Part shown: piece by piece, positions 10,484 through 20,910 of the stretch | Layout: each line of letters begins with the position of its first letter | Numbering within the stretch: the stretch's first letter is position 1 | DNA from: Chionoecetes opilio | Taxonomy: Eukaryota; Arthropoda; Malacostraca; Decapoda; Majidae | Direction of reading: 5' to 3' | Length of the DNA: 64,000 bases | Assembly (NCBI GenBank): GCA_016584305.1 | Contig: JACEEZ010015309.1 | Location: 68,501-132,500 of the forward strand | Notes under the pieces: generated by a model | Told to the model about the DNA's origin: nothing | Databases searched by the model: none | What the model saw: only the letters and a program-made list of their open reading frames with translations | Made by a program: the position numbers and the translations under genes

Positions 10484-11905
10484 AATAGCAGATTCTTGAA
10501 GGACTCCAGCAACCCTCTCTCTCTTCTCTCTCTCGGTGAACACCTTCAATGACGTCATCAAAAATATTCGCGGGCCTGTTGGAGGGAAGAAACTTTTCCC
10601 CACGCTTTTTACAAAAGTTGTTTTTTATGGAAATAAGGCGTGGAAATTAATTCTTTTTTGTGGATTAGGTGTTTTGAATGAACATCAACATATTTATGCA
10701 AAGAAAAAATGGGTCTGGACGATTACTTTAAGAGAAGAACAATGTCCGTCTACAGTAGGCTAATGAGTAGGTGTCTGCAAATTGGCTAATCGTATGGAAA
10801 TGCATTTTTTTGTCATTTTTGTGTTTAATATCATATTCGTAATTTTACTATACGCGTACGGCATATTCTTGGAAAAATTTTTGGGTATTATAATAAAGTC
10901 TTCAACCTGTTATATCATTTGAAAGTATAATAATCATAGGGAATATATTTAGCGACGTCTATACGGCGCCAGTGTGAAACCGCCTTTGGTGGTCAGTGGA
11001 CAGTAGCTACATGACGAATTAAGTATCTGTACCAAAAGACAACCACAGGTTTCACATTAGGGAAGCAAATTTCATTATCTAATTTGGCTTAAAAAATAAC
11101 ATAAGAACATAAGAAAATAAGGAAGCTACAAGAGGCCGCGAGGCCTACACGTGGTAGTTCCTGTCGCCTAACACTACCTACATCCACCTTTCATCCCCAT
11201 CCATGAACCTATCCAGCCCCTCTTTAAAACTCCCTAATGACTCCGCACTAACTACCTGTCTACCGAGTCCATTCCATTCATTCATCACCCTATTTGTGAA
11301 CCAGTTTTTCCCTATTTCCTTTCTAAATCTATGCCCTTCCAGCTTGAATCCATTACTTCTTGTTCTACCCTGGTTAAAAGCCGTAAGAACTTTTCCTACC
11401 TCTTCTTTATTAAATCCTAAATTTAATAAATAACATTTCCTTAACCCATATATTTGTTCATATGACATTTTGCCTTCATTTGTCTGATGCCTTTTCAACA
11501 TTATCAATAAACGATTAAGTTATTGTTGTAGTTATTATCTGTTTTCGTTTGTTTATATGTGTTATGATGTTGGTTATTTATGTTTATTTTTTTGTGTTTA
11601 CAGATATGGTTGATTTTTGTGTGTGAGTGAAACCCTCCGCATGAGGTCTCTTGAACAAATAGTTTGATTTCAGTTATGCAATTTTTTTTTTTTTTTTGCA
11701 TTGTGAATAAACTTAAGAAAAACGTAACTTATTTATTGCTTAAACCAGTTACAGAATAAAATATATAAATTGCTTGTCTTATGAACTTTAAGTTTATAAA
11801 AGAGAAAGAAAGATATAATAATGATTTGTAAGAATTTTTATGTAGAGGTTCCCTGAGACATGAACATTATTGCCAGGGTTCCACAAGGGTAAAAGAGAAA
11901 CGCTG
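10484..11905. mobile_element. Right part of hAT element in copy B
   Basis: Near-identical to 3536-4954. It ends with GAGAAACGCTG at 11905 followed by CTCTAGGG (11906-11913), as in copy A. The left hAT terminus is absent because the duplication breakpoint lies inside the element. Confidence 0.8.
11097..11423 (-). pseudogene. CR1-like LINE C-terminus, copy B
   Basis: Second copy of 4148-4466. Here the minus frame runs further without interruption (GKNWFTNRVMNEWNGLGRQV, then DRFMDGDERWM), so copy A carries extra frameshifts. Confidence 0.8.
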
Positions 11906-12074
11906 CTCTAGGGTGTCATAGCTGCCCAACTACTCTTTGTCGTCAGGATACACTACCCTCCCGAGTTTCGCGCTTGCTTTATTCCCAAGGCATAGCGCTA
12001 AACTCGAAGATCGTGAAACTCGGGTATTGAAAACACTGTAAAAATGCTTATTTAGTCCGGTGCGAGGCGTAGTA

Positions 12075-12475
12075 CCATATTTTACTGCTTATAAGACTCA
12101 CGTTTTCCCCCAAAAAATACTCAGAAAAATACTACTGGTCTTCCAAGACGAATGTTGTAGTACTTCCATTACTAGGAAGTAAGTACTCAGTACCTCAGTA
12201 CTTACCTGTTACAAGTATTTCAAATACCATAAGACATTCAAATCAACTACGTAATCTGTCCTCACGCTGGTATGTTTACATTCCCCTTTTTGGCGGCAGA
12301 TTGCCGCGATTGCCGCCAAAAGCGCCATCTATCGTCTGCTAGTGTTGACGTATCTTTTACCACTAGGCTGTCACACGTGTCTTAAGCTGTTTTCAGTCCT
12401 GGAAATGATCGAAGGCGAATTCATCAAAACGATTTACTAATACTATCGCATACAAGCTAAAAGTTATACGATATG
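12075..12475 (+). mobile_element. TATAAGAC-type MITE, left part (copy B)
   Basis: Tandem copy of 5122-5515. It contains a small AGTACTTCC/GGAAGTAAGTACT inverted insertion near 12160-12195 that copy A lacks in this form. Confidence 0.7.
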
Positions 12476-12556
12476 CAAAGAAAATGGAAACAGACCAACA
12501 GAAAGACACTTTTGGATCACTGCTGGGAGAGGCGGTGGTCGAGTGGTCCACCCCGA

Positions 12557-12935
12557 GCACATGTTGTTGTTTTAGGGCTGCGAGGATCCCTTGGGGAACA
12601 CTATGAGCCCTGGTGTTGTCCTATGATGCTATCACAGACGTGGTAGTTGACCTGTCTTCCTCAGGAAGGCACAGGTGAGGAGAATAACGGCATGTTGCCG
12701 GGAGGGGGGAATGCCAGCCGACGCCAGCAGGGTGGGCAGGTCAAAGGTGGTAACGTTCAGGGCGAGGAGTTGAGACTGTAGCACTACACGATGGGAGTGG
12801 AAGTGCGGACACTGCAGCAGAAAGTATTCAACAGTCGCCGGGAACATTCATGCACCAAGGGCATTAGGGGTCAGGTGACAGACGGAGGCGATGCAGGTGA
12901 GCCGTGAGCGTAGTGTGCCCCGAGCACATGGCTGG
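12557..12935 (-). pseudogene. LINE ORF2 C-terminus (zinc-knuckle type), copy B
   Basis: Copy of 5600-5975. The 71-codon C-terminal frame (12632-12847) is identical in sequence to that of copy A. Confidence 0.75.
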
Positions 12936-13200
12936 CCGACAGTGGCCGTGCAGTGATGTAAACAAACCTCCCCTGTAAACGCTTTGGTACACTCATGCTT
13001 ACTAATCTCTTTTTTGAGGGCTGGGAAAGTGATTGATGGTGTTTATCTGTCAGACTATGTCCTCCAGATGTTGGATCTATTCCTCGTTACATTGAAAATG
13101 TCAGGGACTATAGATCCATATAACATACTGCGGCACAAATGGAAGGACATCACGACTCCGCTTGGTGGCGATCTTCCAGGCTTATTACGCCAGTGATATA

Positions 13201-13929
13201 CAGGGAAGTCCCATTATACGAGCATTCGGTATACAAGAAATCAATGATACGAGCATAGTAAATTAGGGTCTATTTTCAATATAAGAGATCGAGAATCGAA
13301 TGCTACGACATTCAAACTGGGGTGAGTAAAATTACCAAGTTCAAAATGCACGCCCTACCACGTATGCATCTGGGCTGTATGATGATGTGGTGGCCCCAAG
13401 CTTGGGGCCCACACACCTGGCTAATAACCCCTAAAGGTCAAGCACCTGGCGTGGACCTGACTCGCTTGTGACCCAAATTCCTCCCGCACCTCCGTTGCTG
13501 GGTTCCCGCCCTGGCTTCCTAGACCAGCTTCTGGCAGTTACCTACCTACCACCACAGTGAGAGGAACACAGGGAGAGGAGGAGTGGTGTTCCTCTCACTG
13601 TAGTGGTTGGTAGGTAACTGACTTAATACAGGACTCCCGGGCTGGACAAAGGAGGATTTTGGTTGACCCCAGTCAGGTCACCCCAAGCAAGGCGTGACCT
13701 GAAGGGTAATTAGCCAGGTGTGCGGCCTGACCTTTAGGGGTAATTAGCCAGGTGTGGGGCCCCAACCTTGGGACCACTACAGTTTATTTTAGCTTGTAAA
13801 ACATGTCTTTGATGGGGTCCTGGAACCAAACCTATATTTTACCATTAGTTATGTATTTCGCTATACGAGATTTCGCTTTACGAGTATGCCAGGTGGAACC
13901 TAACTGCTCGTATCTTCGGGACTTCCCTG
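13201..13929. mobile_element. TA-flanked MITE (CAGGGAAGTCC ends), copy B
   Basis: Copy of 6244-6971, flanked by TA at 13199-13200 and 13930-13931, with the same internal foldback and 35-bp hairpin. Confidence 0.85.
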
Positions 13930-14317
13930 TATACCACTACCTTGTGAGCTTGAAAAGTATATTTAATCACTCTACCCATGTCTACAATTCTTAAAGACTA
14001 GTCAATTTGCACTGCAGTTTAATACAGAACTTAAGCACTGCAAACGTAGTAATAATAATGAGCTGTAGCTACTACTGTGTGCGTGAGAGGAACGGTGACT
14101 GTGGTGTGTGGGAGCGGAGGCCGCCGGAGAGTCGTTTACACAATCAGTGAGTACTGAGGGTGGCACGCTTGCTTATACCCCGATGGATGATGATATTTAT
14201 TTAGTTAACGCTAATTTATGCATGGTGCTAATTCATTTATCAGAAAACTAAATATATCAATGGAAAGCTAATCCAATTTCGCTTCTACTAATGCAGCCCA
14301 TTAACTCTTATTATAAA

Positions 14318-14435
14318 AATCCTGCCTGTGCCACCACGGGCGAGGGCCAACCATTACAGCCCTCCAGTACAGGGCCTACCATCCCACCCCTGGAGGTCAC
14401 TGCCAAACGGCGCTATAGGAAAAAAAAAAAAATGT
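14318..14435 (+). repeat. Short poly(A)-tailed dispersed repeat, copy B
   Basis: Copy of the 7345-7465 repeat inside the tandem duplication, with an A14 tail near 14419-14432. Confidence 0.7.
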
Positions 14436-14439
14436 GTAC

Positions 14440-15075
14440 GAAGTAGCGCGAAAGTCGGGGAGATAATGCGCGAAAGTTGGGATGGTAAGAATTTAGGACA
14501 CAGCACGAAAGTCGAGGATCGCGAAACTCGCATAGCGTGAAACTCTGGAGGGCAGTGTGATTAGTGGAATGCTCCAGGCCGGGGCATAAGTCTTTTCAAT
14601 TTTTCTTTTTTTTCACATTTTTGGGTTTTTCTTCATGAGGGTTTAATCCCCATAACTACGAAACTAAGGCGAATTTTGATGAAATACTCCACATCAAGAC
14701 TTGATTGCCATACGCAGCTCCAGGAATTATACATTTTTAGTTTTTTTCCAATTTTTGACCAGCCGGCAATACTTATGACATAAGAAAGAACACTCATGAG
14801 GCAGGACTTAAGTCATTGCTGGTGGAGAATAGAATTTCTCAAAAGAAATAGAAACAAAACCTGTATTAAAAAATTGTAGTTCTGACATGAGTTGAAGGCG
14901 TGGAGATATTTGTGTGCAGCCAGTGCAAGACAACGACACACCAAACGCTTTATAAGCTACCAGTAAAGCTTTCAATGTAATGCCCCGAACAAAACATTAT
15001 CATTTGGGTGGCAGTTCAGTCAGACACACGATGTGGTAAAACAAATTTTTGTCATTCTTTATACGTATTTGTTGT
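14440..15075. other. Unassigned; contains right end of tandem duplication
   Basis: Up to about 14847 it matches copy A. Beyond that it is single-copy in the window with no visible gene. Confidence 0.4.
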
Positions 15076-15240
15076 TTAATTGAGAAGCAAATAGTGAGGT
15101 ATGATATATGATATGTCTGATATGATCCTCATTTCCTGAAGATATTTAACCCATCTGTCTCTTATTATCTTCTCACACAGCTTTCCTAATACACTAGTCA
15201 AGGTTATGGGTATAACTATTTGCCTCTTGGGACCTCGCCT
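15076..15240 (-). pseudogene. CR1-like LINE RT fragment
   Basis: The minus strand reads PITLTSVLGKLCEKIIRDRW then VKYLQEMRIISD, which matches the fingers region (PISLTS...KI.E) of non-LTR reverse transcriptases. It is isolated and 55 codons long. A more degraded relative is at 18045-18130. Confidence 0.65.
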
Positions 15241-15399
15241 GTCATTCCCGGCCACACTCACCAGTGAGTTTGGGGCTCCCCCGCCTGCATATTCCCGTTG
15301 TCTGGAACAGTATGTGGCATTTATTCTTGAACACGTCAGGTTAGGTTAGGTTTCCAGGACTGTTAACAGTAACTTTGTGTGGGAACCACAATGAGGTTA

Positions 15400-15491
15400 C
15401 ACTAAAACCCATATAACTCGGCACGATAGGAGCTCTGACCCTTGCCGAGTTATTCAATATACCGAATTATGCAAATGCCCTCCTCTGATAT

Positions 15492-15522
<31 letters not shown>

Positions 15523-15913
15523 CTTTTACCCATAAATACCACTCATAAATCCACTTAAAACCTTTCTGCACCGTCAAGTGGCCTAAGAACATCCACATGC
15601 TGTCCATTAACTCTACCTTCGACTGCGAGTGCATCGGAGGACACAGGGGGGCGGCATGAGCCTCTACTCACAGGCGTCACTATAAAAATTCTGCCTGCGC
15701 CACCACGGGCGAGGGCCAACCATCAGAGCCCTCAAGTGAGTCTCCAGGGCCTGCCATCTGAGCCCTGGAGGTCACTGCCTACAGGCGCAATAGGCATAAT
15801 GTAAAAAAAATAAAAAATAAATGGCAAGAGTAATAATTTTTTGCCGACTGTCTTTGCCTTGCCGAGTTATATCAAATTCCGTTATACATTGCTGAGTTAT
15901 AAGGGTTTTGGTG
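15400..15913. mobile_element. TA-flanked MITE with TATAACTC.GCA ends
   Basis: The left end CACTAAAACCCATATAACTC and the complement of the right end CACCAAAACCCTTATAACTC differ at 2 of 20 positions. TA flanks both sides (15398-15399, 15914-15915). It contains an A27 run and a copy of the short poly(A) repeat (15690-15830), so it hosts a later insertion. It is a non-autonomous Tc1/mariner/pogo-type element. Confidence 0.85.
15690..15830 (+). repeat. Short poly(A)-tailed dispersed repeat
   Basis: Same family as 7345-7465, with a fuller middle (GAGTCTCCAGGGCCTGCCAT). It is nested in the MITE. Confidence 0.65.
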
Positions 15914-16209
15914 TATTTTCAAGAAAATCCTGTTTAATTTCGGAGCTACAGCCAAGCGTCTTCACTAGGAAACCACATACTCGCATAGAGTTGGGGACTA
16001 TGTCCCCCACCCAGCGTGCGGCCTCGCTCCTCACCATCACACTTCACCGTCAGGATTACCTTGTAGACCCTTCAATAGTAAAGGACAAAACCTCGAGTGC
16101 GAGCTACTTATCCTTGCACTCTACTGGCATCTGTGTACACTAGAACAATACTTTTCCACCCTGACACACAGTCTTTTATTACGATTATCATCTGTCTCCC
16201 TTTTAGGTA

Positions 16210-17316
16210 GTCCTGATCTCAAGAAGGCGTTTGACTCAGTGCATCGTGAGTCACTCTGGGATCTTCTGCGACTTCGCGGGATTCCTGCAAGGACTATTGG
16301 TTTGATGACTGGTCTGTATTCTGGGACTGAGAGTGCTGTGAAGTGTGGGGGTGGTGTATCCAGCTTCTTTCCTGTTAATACAGGAGTGAGGCAAGGGTGC
16401 ATCCTTGCCCCATCACTTTTCAACACTTGTATGGACTGGGTATTGAGCAAAGTTGTAGATCAAAGTGATTGTGGAGCATCCTTCGGCAACATCAAGACCA
16501 CTGATCTTGTTTTTGCAGATAATGCAGTTATCTTTACTGAGTCGTTGGAGGTCCTGGTGATGGCTCTCGAGGCGCTGCACGAGGAGGCAAAGCCTTTGGG
16601 ACTTGAGGTCTCCTGTTTTAAGACCAAGGTCCAGGTGTTTGGAGGCTTACTAGATGAAACAGTACAGTCAGTTCATGCGTGCGGCGAGGACATTGAGATC
16701 TTGGAAAGTTTTACATACCTTGGTAGCGCAGTCCATAATGACGGCGGGTCACGTCAAGAAGTCTTACAGCGGATTGGCATAGCCCACGGTGTTATGGACT
16801 CGCTCAGCAGGAGTATTTGGCGTTGTCGGTACCTGTGCAGGAGAACAAAGATCCGGATCTTCAAGTCGCTTGTGATCCCTGTCTTACTCTATAGTTGTGA
16901 GACATGGACACTAAATAGCGACTTGAAGAGACGAATCGATGCCTTTGGTAATAAGTGTCTTCACAGAATCATGGGGTATCGCTGCAATGATTACGTCAAA
17001 TCAGCGATTGCACCGTGAGACTGAATCGAGGCCTATTACCTGCATAGTCCGTCAGCGCCAACTTCGGGTATATGGGCATGTGGCATGCTACCCTGAAACC
17101 GATCCTTCCCATCGGGTTGTATCTGTAAGAGACAATCCAGCGTGGAGGAGGCCAAGGGGGCGACCACAAGGCTCGTGGCTGGGGCAAGTTGATGCTTCCT
17201 GTCGAGAGCTGCTTGGTATGGGAAAGAAGCCTGCATGGGAACTCGCGCGTGGTGACCTCCGGGAGTGGCGTCGTAGGGTGGGCGAGGCGACGCGCCCCCC
17301 GGCGTATGCCCCCAAT
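16210..17316 (+). pseudogene. RTE-like LINE ORF2 pseudogene (RT palm to C-terminus)
   Basis: The frame opens at DLKKAFDSV, continues through TGVRQGCILAPSLFNTCMDW, the catalytic box, then FTYLGSAVHNDGG and LLYSCETWTL. A frameshift near 16970-16990 follows, and the C-terminus carries RRVGEATRPPAYAPND. The catalytic box reads FADN instead of FADD (16512-16523), so the second metal-binding Asp is lost. The 5' part (endonuclease, fingers) is missing. A (TGAT)n-like tail directly follows the stop at 17315-17330, as in RTE-type elements with microsatellite 3' ends. Clade is inferred from the RT style and tail. Confidence 0.85.
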
Positions 17317-17434
17317 GATTGATTGATTCATCCATTTCAGGATACACCGAGTGGTCGACTTACGACCGTGATCGGGACCGACCAACCGGTCGAAAGTCGG
17401 CCTATGTTATAAAAAAAATATATAATCATTTCTT

Positions 17435-17560
17435 TTTTTTTTACATTTGTGCCTATAGCGCCTGTAGGCAGAGACTACTAAGGCCCGGATGGTAGACCCT
17501 GGAGGTTCACTTGAGGGCTGTGATGGTTGGCCCTCGCTCATGGTGGCACAGGCAGAATGA
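17435..17560 (-). repeat. Short poly(A)-tailed dispersed repeat
   Basis: Minus-strand copy of the 7345-7465 family, with a T tail at its plus-strand left. Confidence 0.65.
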
Positions 17561-17794
17561 TAAAATAATGTGTAATGATATTATAATCATCTTTAAATCA
17601 TAATTTATCAACATTTTCTTTGTTCATTATTGTTATAACTATCGTATCACCGAGTTTGATCCCCGATGAGAACAAAAATCTTTCTGCACCGTCGAGTGGC
17701 CTAAGAACACCCACATATCCTGCTCATTAACTCTACCTTCGATTGCGAGTGCATCAGAGGACACAGGGGGGTGGAATGAGCAGGCAATCACAGG

Positions 17795-17935
17795 CATCAC
17801 TGTAAAAATCCTGCCTGCGCCACCACGGGCGAGGGCCAACCATCACAGCTCCACAAGTGAACCTTCAGGGCCTACCATCCGGGCCTTAGTCACTGCGTAC
17901 AGGCGCTATAGGCACAAATGTAAGAAAAAAAAAAT
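17795..17935 (+). repeat. Short poly(A)-tailed dispersed repeat
   Basis: Plus-strand copy of the same family. Together with the inverse copy at 17435-17560 it forms a loose inverted pair. Weakly complementary flanks (CGACTTACGAC near 17357 and GTTGTAAGTCAG near 17978) hint at a MITE spanning 17350-17995. Confidence 0.6.
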
Positions 17936-18044
17936 CACAATTATCGTCATTTACCGCCGGTCGAAAAGTCAAACAGTTGTAAGTCAGCGAATAGTTATTC
18001 CCATCCGGTCGTCCTTCGTATTCGGATACAGGAACTCCCAGCTC

Positions 18045-18130
18045 TGAATCCAAATTGTCTGTCTGACATGATACTAATTTTCTTTTACTATCTTCTCACA
18101 TAGCTTTCCTATTAGTACACTATTTAACAC
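18045..18130 (-). pseudogene. Degraded CR1-like RT fragment
   Basis: It matches 15100-15200 in the words CTTCTCACA.AGCTTTCCTA and TACACTA. No frame survives. Confidence 0.4.
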
Positions 18131-18275
18131 TTTATGGCTTGCATTATGATTTCAGTAAGGAAAAAAATTTTCATTGTGTTTTTCTTTTAAGATTTCCTCT
18201 CCTTTTACTAATCATACCTCAAATCACAAAATAATAAATATATATGATGATGATGAGGTTCCTCATCAATAACGG

Positions 18276-18863
18276 CTTCAGCGAGAGACATCAACCGTCA
18301 GACTAAGAAAAGAGAGACATCAACCGTCAGACTAAGAAAAGAGAGACATCAACCGTCAGACTAAGAAAAGAGAGACATCAACCGTCAGACTAAGAAAAGA
18401 GAGACATCAACCGTCAGACTAAGAAAAGAGAGACATCAACCGTCAGACTAAGAAAAGAGAGACATCAACCGTCAGACTAAGAAAAGAGAGACATCAACCG
18501 TCAGACTAAGAAAAGAGAGACATCAACCGTCAGACTAAGAAAAGAGAGACATCAACCGTCAGACTAAGAAAAGAGAGACATCAACCGTCAGACTAAGAAA
18601 AGAGAGACATCAACCGTCAGACTAAGAAAAGAGAGACGTCAACCGTCAGACTAAGAAAAGAGAGACGTCAACCGTCAGACTAAGAAAAGAGAGACGTCAA
18701 CCGTCAGACTAAGAAAAGAGAGACATCAACCGTCAGACTAAGAAAAGAGAGACGTCAACCGTCAGACTAAGAAAAGAGAGACATCAACCGTCAGACTAAG
18801 AAAAGAGAGACATCAACCGTCAGACTAAGAAAAGAGAGACATCAACCGTCAGACTAAGAAAAT
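18276..18863 (+). repeat. 29-bp tandem array (~20 units) abutting Penelope-like ORF
   Basis: The unit is GAGAGACATCAACCGTCAGA followed by CTAAGAAAA, period 29 bp, with almost no divergence. The only common variant is ACATCA to ACGTCA in about four units near 18630-18760. The last unit runs in frame into the ORF at 18865 (..NRQTKKI before the Met). Further upstream the 29-bp period shifts the frame and meets a stop. Confidence 0.95.
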
Positions 18864-18864
18864 C

Positions 18865-19581
18865 ATGGAGAACTGGTACAACCCTAACGCCACAAAAAAG
18901 AGTCAAGACATAACTATCTTCTACCGGGCTTTCTTCTCCACCGCTCACCAGGAAGAAGAAAGAATAATATCACAAATCATCAACCGTAACGTGAAACCTG
19001 CAGACCCAGAGAGGAGAATAAAACTACAAATTTATTACAAAAACAAGAACACCAGCAACCTCCTTCTCCGTAACAGCCCAAGCCAGACGAAGGAGACAAA
19101 ACAAAAGTCCCATGTCGTATATAGGATCACTTGCAAAAGAGGAAACTGTGAAGTCCTCCCCTCATCCTACATCGGCATGACGACAATGAAGCTGTCTCGA
19201 CGTCTTACTTGCCACCTAACTTCCGGAGCCCCAAAAAGTCACCTATTAGAAAAACATGGCATCATCATCACAAGAACATTTTTAGAAGAAAATACAGAAT
19301 TGGTCGACATGTGTGCAGATGTGCGGCGACTTCCAATTCTAGAAGCACTATACATAAAAGACATCAATTTCAAGCTAAACGTACAGGCAAACGACCTACA
19401 AGCTCTACCAAGCATGAAAAGAACAAAGGCTAATAACAGCCTACTCACAGAGAAACAAAGCGAGGAGTCAACAACCAATAAGCGTCGCCCACTCACGGAG
19501 AAAAAAATCAACGAGAAGCAGAAGTTATCTACCAATCAGCGCCGCCCACTAGGCTGCGCGGCAGCCAGACTTCATCAATAA
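18865..19581 (+). pseudogene. Penelope-like retroelement GIY-YIG endonuclease domain (C-terminal ORF)
   Basis: This 238-codon frame encodes a GIY-YIG nuclease. VVYR at about residues 84-87 and SYIG at 101-104 form the signature. RR at 112-113 supplies the conserved Arg, H117 follows, and E160 in PILEALYI is the metal-binding Glu, then LN near 171. In Penelope-like elements this domain sits C-terminal to the reverse transcriptase. Here the RT is missing and upstream DNA is a 29-bp array. The basic tail has repeated KRRPLTEKK/NQRRPLG motifs. Downstream GAAGAAGGGTTTTTAGACCC at 19655 resembles the 3' region of such elements. No host gene role is suggested. A bacterial-type homing endonuclease is unlikely. 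Confidence 0.8.
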
Positions 19582-19599
19582 ATAGCGCTTCACTCCACA

Positions 19600-19842
19600 G
19601 CTCAATCATGCTCACCTCTACAACTGAGGAGAAAATATCTTCCACATGCTGCTGAAGAAGGGTTTTTAGACCCGAAATCGCGATACAGCAAAAATGACAA
19701 GTTACGGCGAAGTCATAACAGTTATTACAAAAGAGAATAAGACACTCTTAAGACAGAGAAAATATCTTCAAAAAGATAATAAACGCTGAACTAGCTATCA
19801 CTTTTAACGATATCTGTCTCAGAGAAAATCTCCTGCTCGTAT

Positions 19843-19845
<3 letters not shown>
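19600..19845. other. Probable 3' region of Penelope-like element
   Basis: AT-rich, following the endonuclease stop. It contains the GAAGAAGGGTTTTTAGACCC motif and leads into a (CT)n(AT)n tract. Confidence 0.45.

Positions 19846-19902
<57 letters not shown>
19845..19902. repeat. (CT)n(AT)n microsatellite
   Basis: About 28 bp of CT repeats followed by about 28 bp of AT repeats. Confidence 0.95.
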
Positions 19903-19903
<1 letters not shown>

Positions 19904-20071
19904 AATTTGAATAGGGCTTAGAATGACTGGTTTCTAACACGTGAATTAAAAAAAATTGTTATTTGATACTTATTTGTTTTGTTTGAAATTGTCAATAAGG
20001 TATATCCTTACCACAAAATGTTTGTCAATACAATGTGATCAATGTGTTTCATATTCAATAGGATATACACG

Positions 20072-20074
<3 letters not shown>

Positions 20075-20153
<79 letters not shown>
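20075..20153. repeat. (AT)n microsatellite at Tigger insertion site
   Basis: An uninterrupted AT tract whose last TA (20152-20153) is the left flank of the Tigger element. Confidence 0.95.
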
Positions 20154-20156
<3 letters not shown>

Positions 20157-20661
20157 TAAACCCTCGCGTATTCGGACCGTCATTATTCGGATTCCGACAT
20201 TATTAGGACCTCTTTTTTTTCTTTTTTTTTACAATACGGCAGGGCGGCAAGAATTTATGTGAAAGCCCTGATTATCATAATTGCATTATTTCATTATTGC
20301 ATCCCTAAATGTTATTTACGTCAAAAAAATTGAATTATGATCGTAGAGGTCAAAGTAGTTGGCGTAGTTCCATCGTGGCCATGGGTAAACACATGCGCAC
20401 AACAAGATCATAATATTTCCCCCTAAAATTACCACAGAAAATGTACATCAACACAAACAGGCCAGTCTTGAAAATATTTTACTCGCCAAATGTTGAAAGT
20501 CTAACGCACTTGTCTCGTCCTGGACGCAAGAAAAAAGTTTCAAAGAAAACTTTGAATATTATCAAAAGACAGCTAGTGAAATCTCCTACCAAAACAGCAA
20601 GATAATTAAAGTCAATAAACCCACAGTTGCTGGGTACAGTGTGTGTGAGGAGCGTGTCGCG

Positions 20662-20910
20662 TTACATCCGTAAAGTCTTGCAATTTCTTAACCCACCGCT
20701 CAACCTTTCGTTGAGTAACACAGTCTCCCTCACAATTTCTTTTGAACTAAAACCGATCTTATATAAGCTGTGAATACGGGTGATCTGGTCTGCAGTCAAC
20801 TGTGGCTTAGGCCCCATATCCAACTGAGCGAAACCACTTTCCCGAAATGTTTTGGTGACGTTTTGGAAAATCAAGCCGGGAGTGACGATAAGAAACAATG
20901 TCCTGGTCAC
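20662..20910 (-). pseudogene. Transposase-type HTH N-terminal fragment
   Basis: The minus strand reads MGPKPQLTADQITRIHSLYK then IGFSSKEIVRE, resembling the N-terminal helix-turn-helix of Tc1/pogo-type transposases. It is opposite in strand to the Tigger transposase and has no catalytic domain nearby, so it looks like a separate nested remnant. The minisatellite begins inside its 5' (plus-right) edge. Confidence 0.5.

Larger units (their letters stand above)
7950..14847. repeat. Tandem segmental duplication, copy B
   Basis: Second copy of the 0.9-7.9 kb unit. The part from 10484 to 14847 is almost identical to 3536-7885, with an offset of about 6.95 kb. The part from 7980 to about 8850 aligns to about 945-1930 only with dense deletions and substitutions. 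Confidence 0.85.

Noticed and set aside
8810..10603. 597-codon minus-strand ORF, Pro/His/Thr/Ser-rich (and its relatives at 2757-3654)
   Set aside because: It is the complement of the 26-bp G-rich minisatellite, and its residues follow the repeat period. No start context or domain.
18865..19581. GIY-YIG ORF as a homing endonuclease or repair nuclease
   Set aside because: Motif layout, basic tail and the downstream GAAGAAGGGTTTTTAGACCC motif fit a Penelope-like element. No intron or host gene is disrupted.
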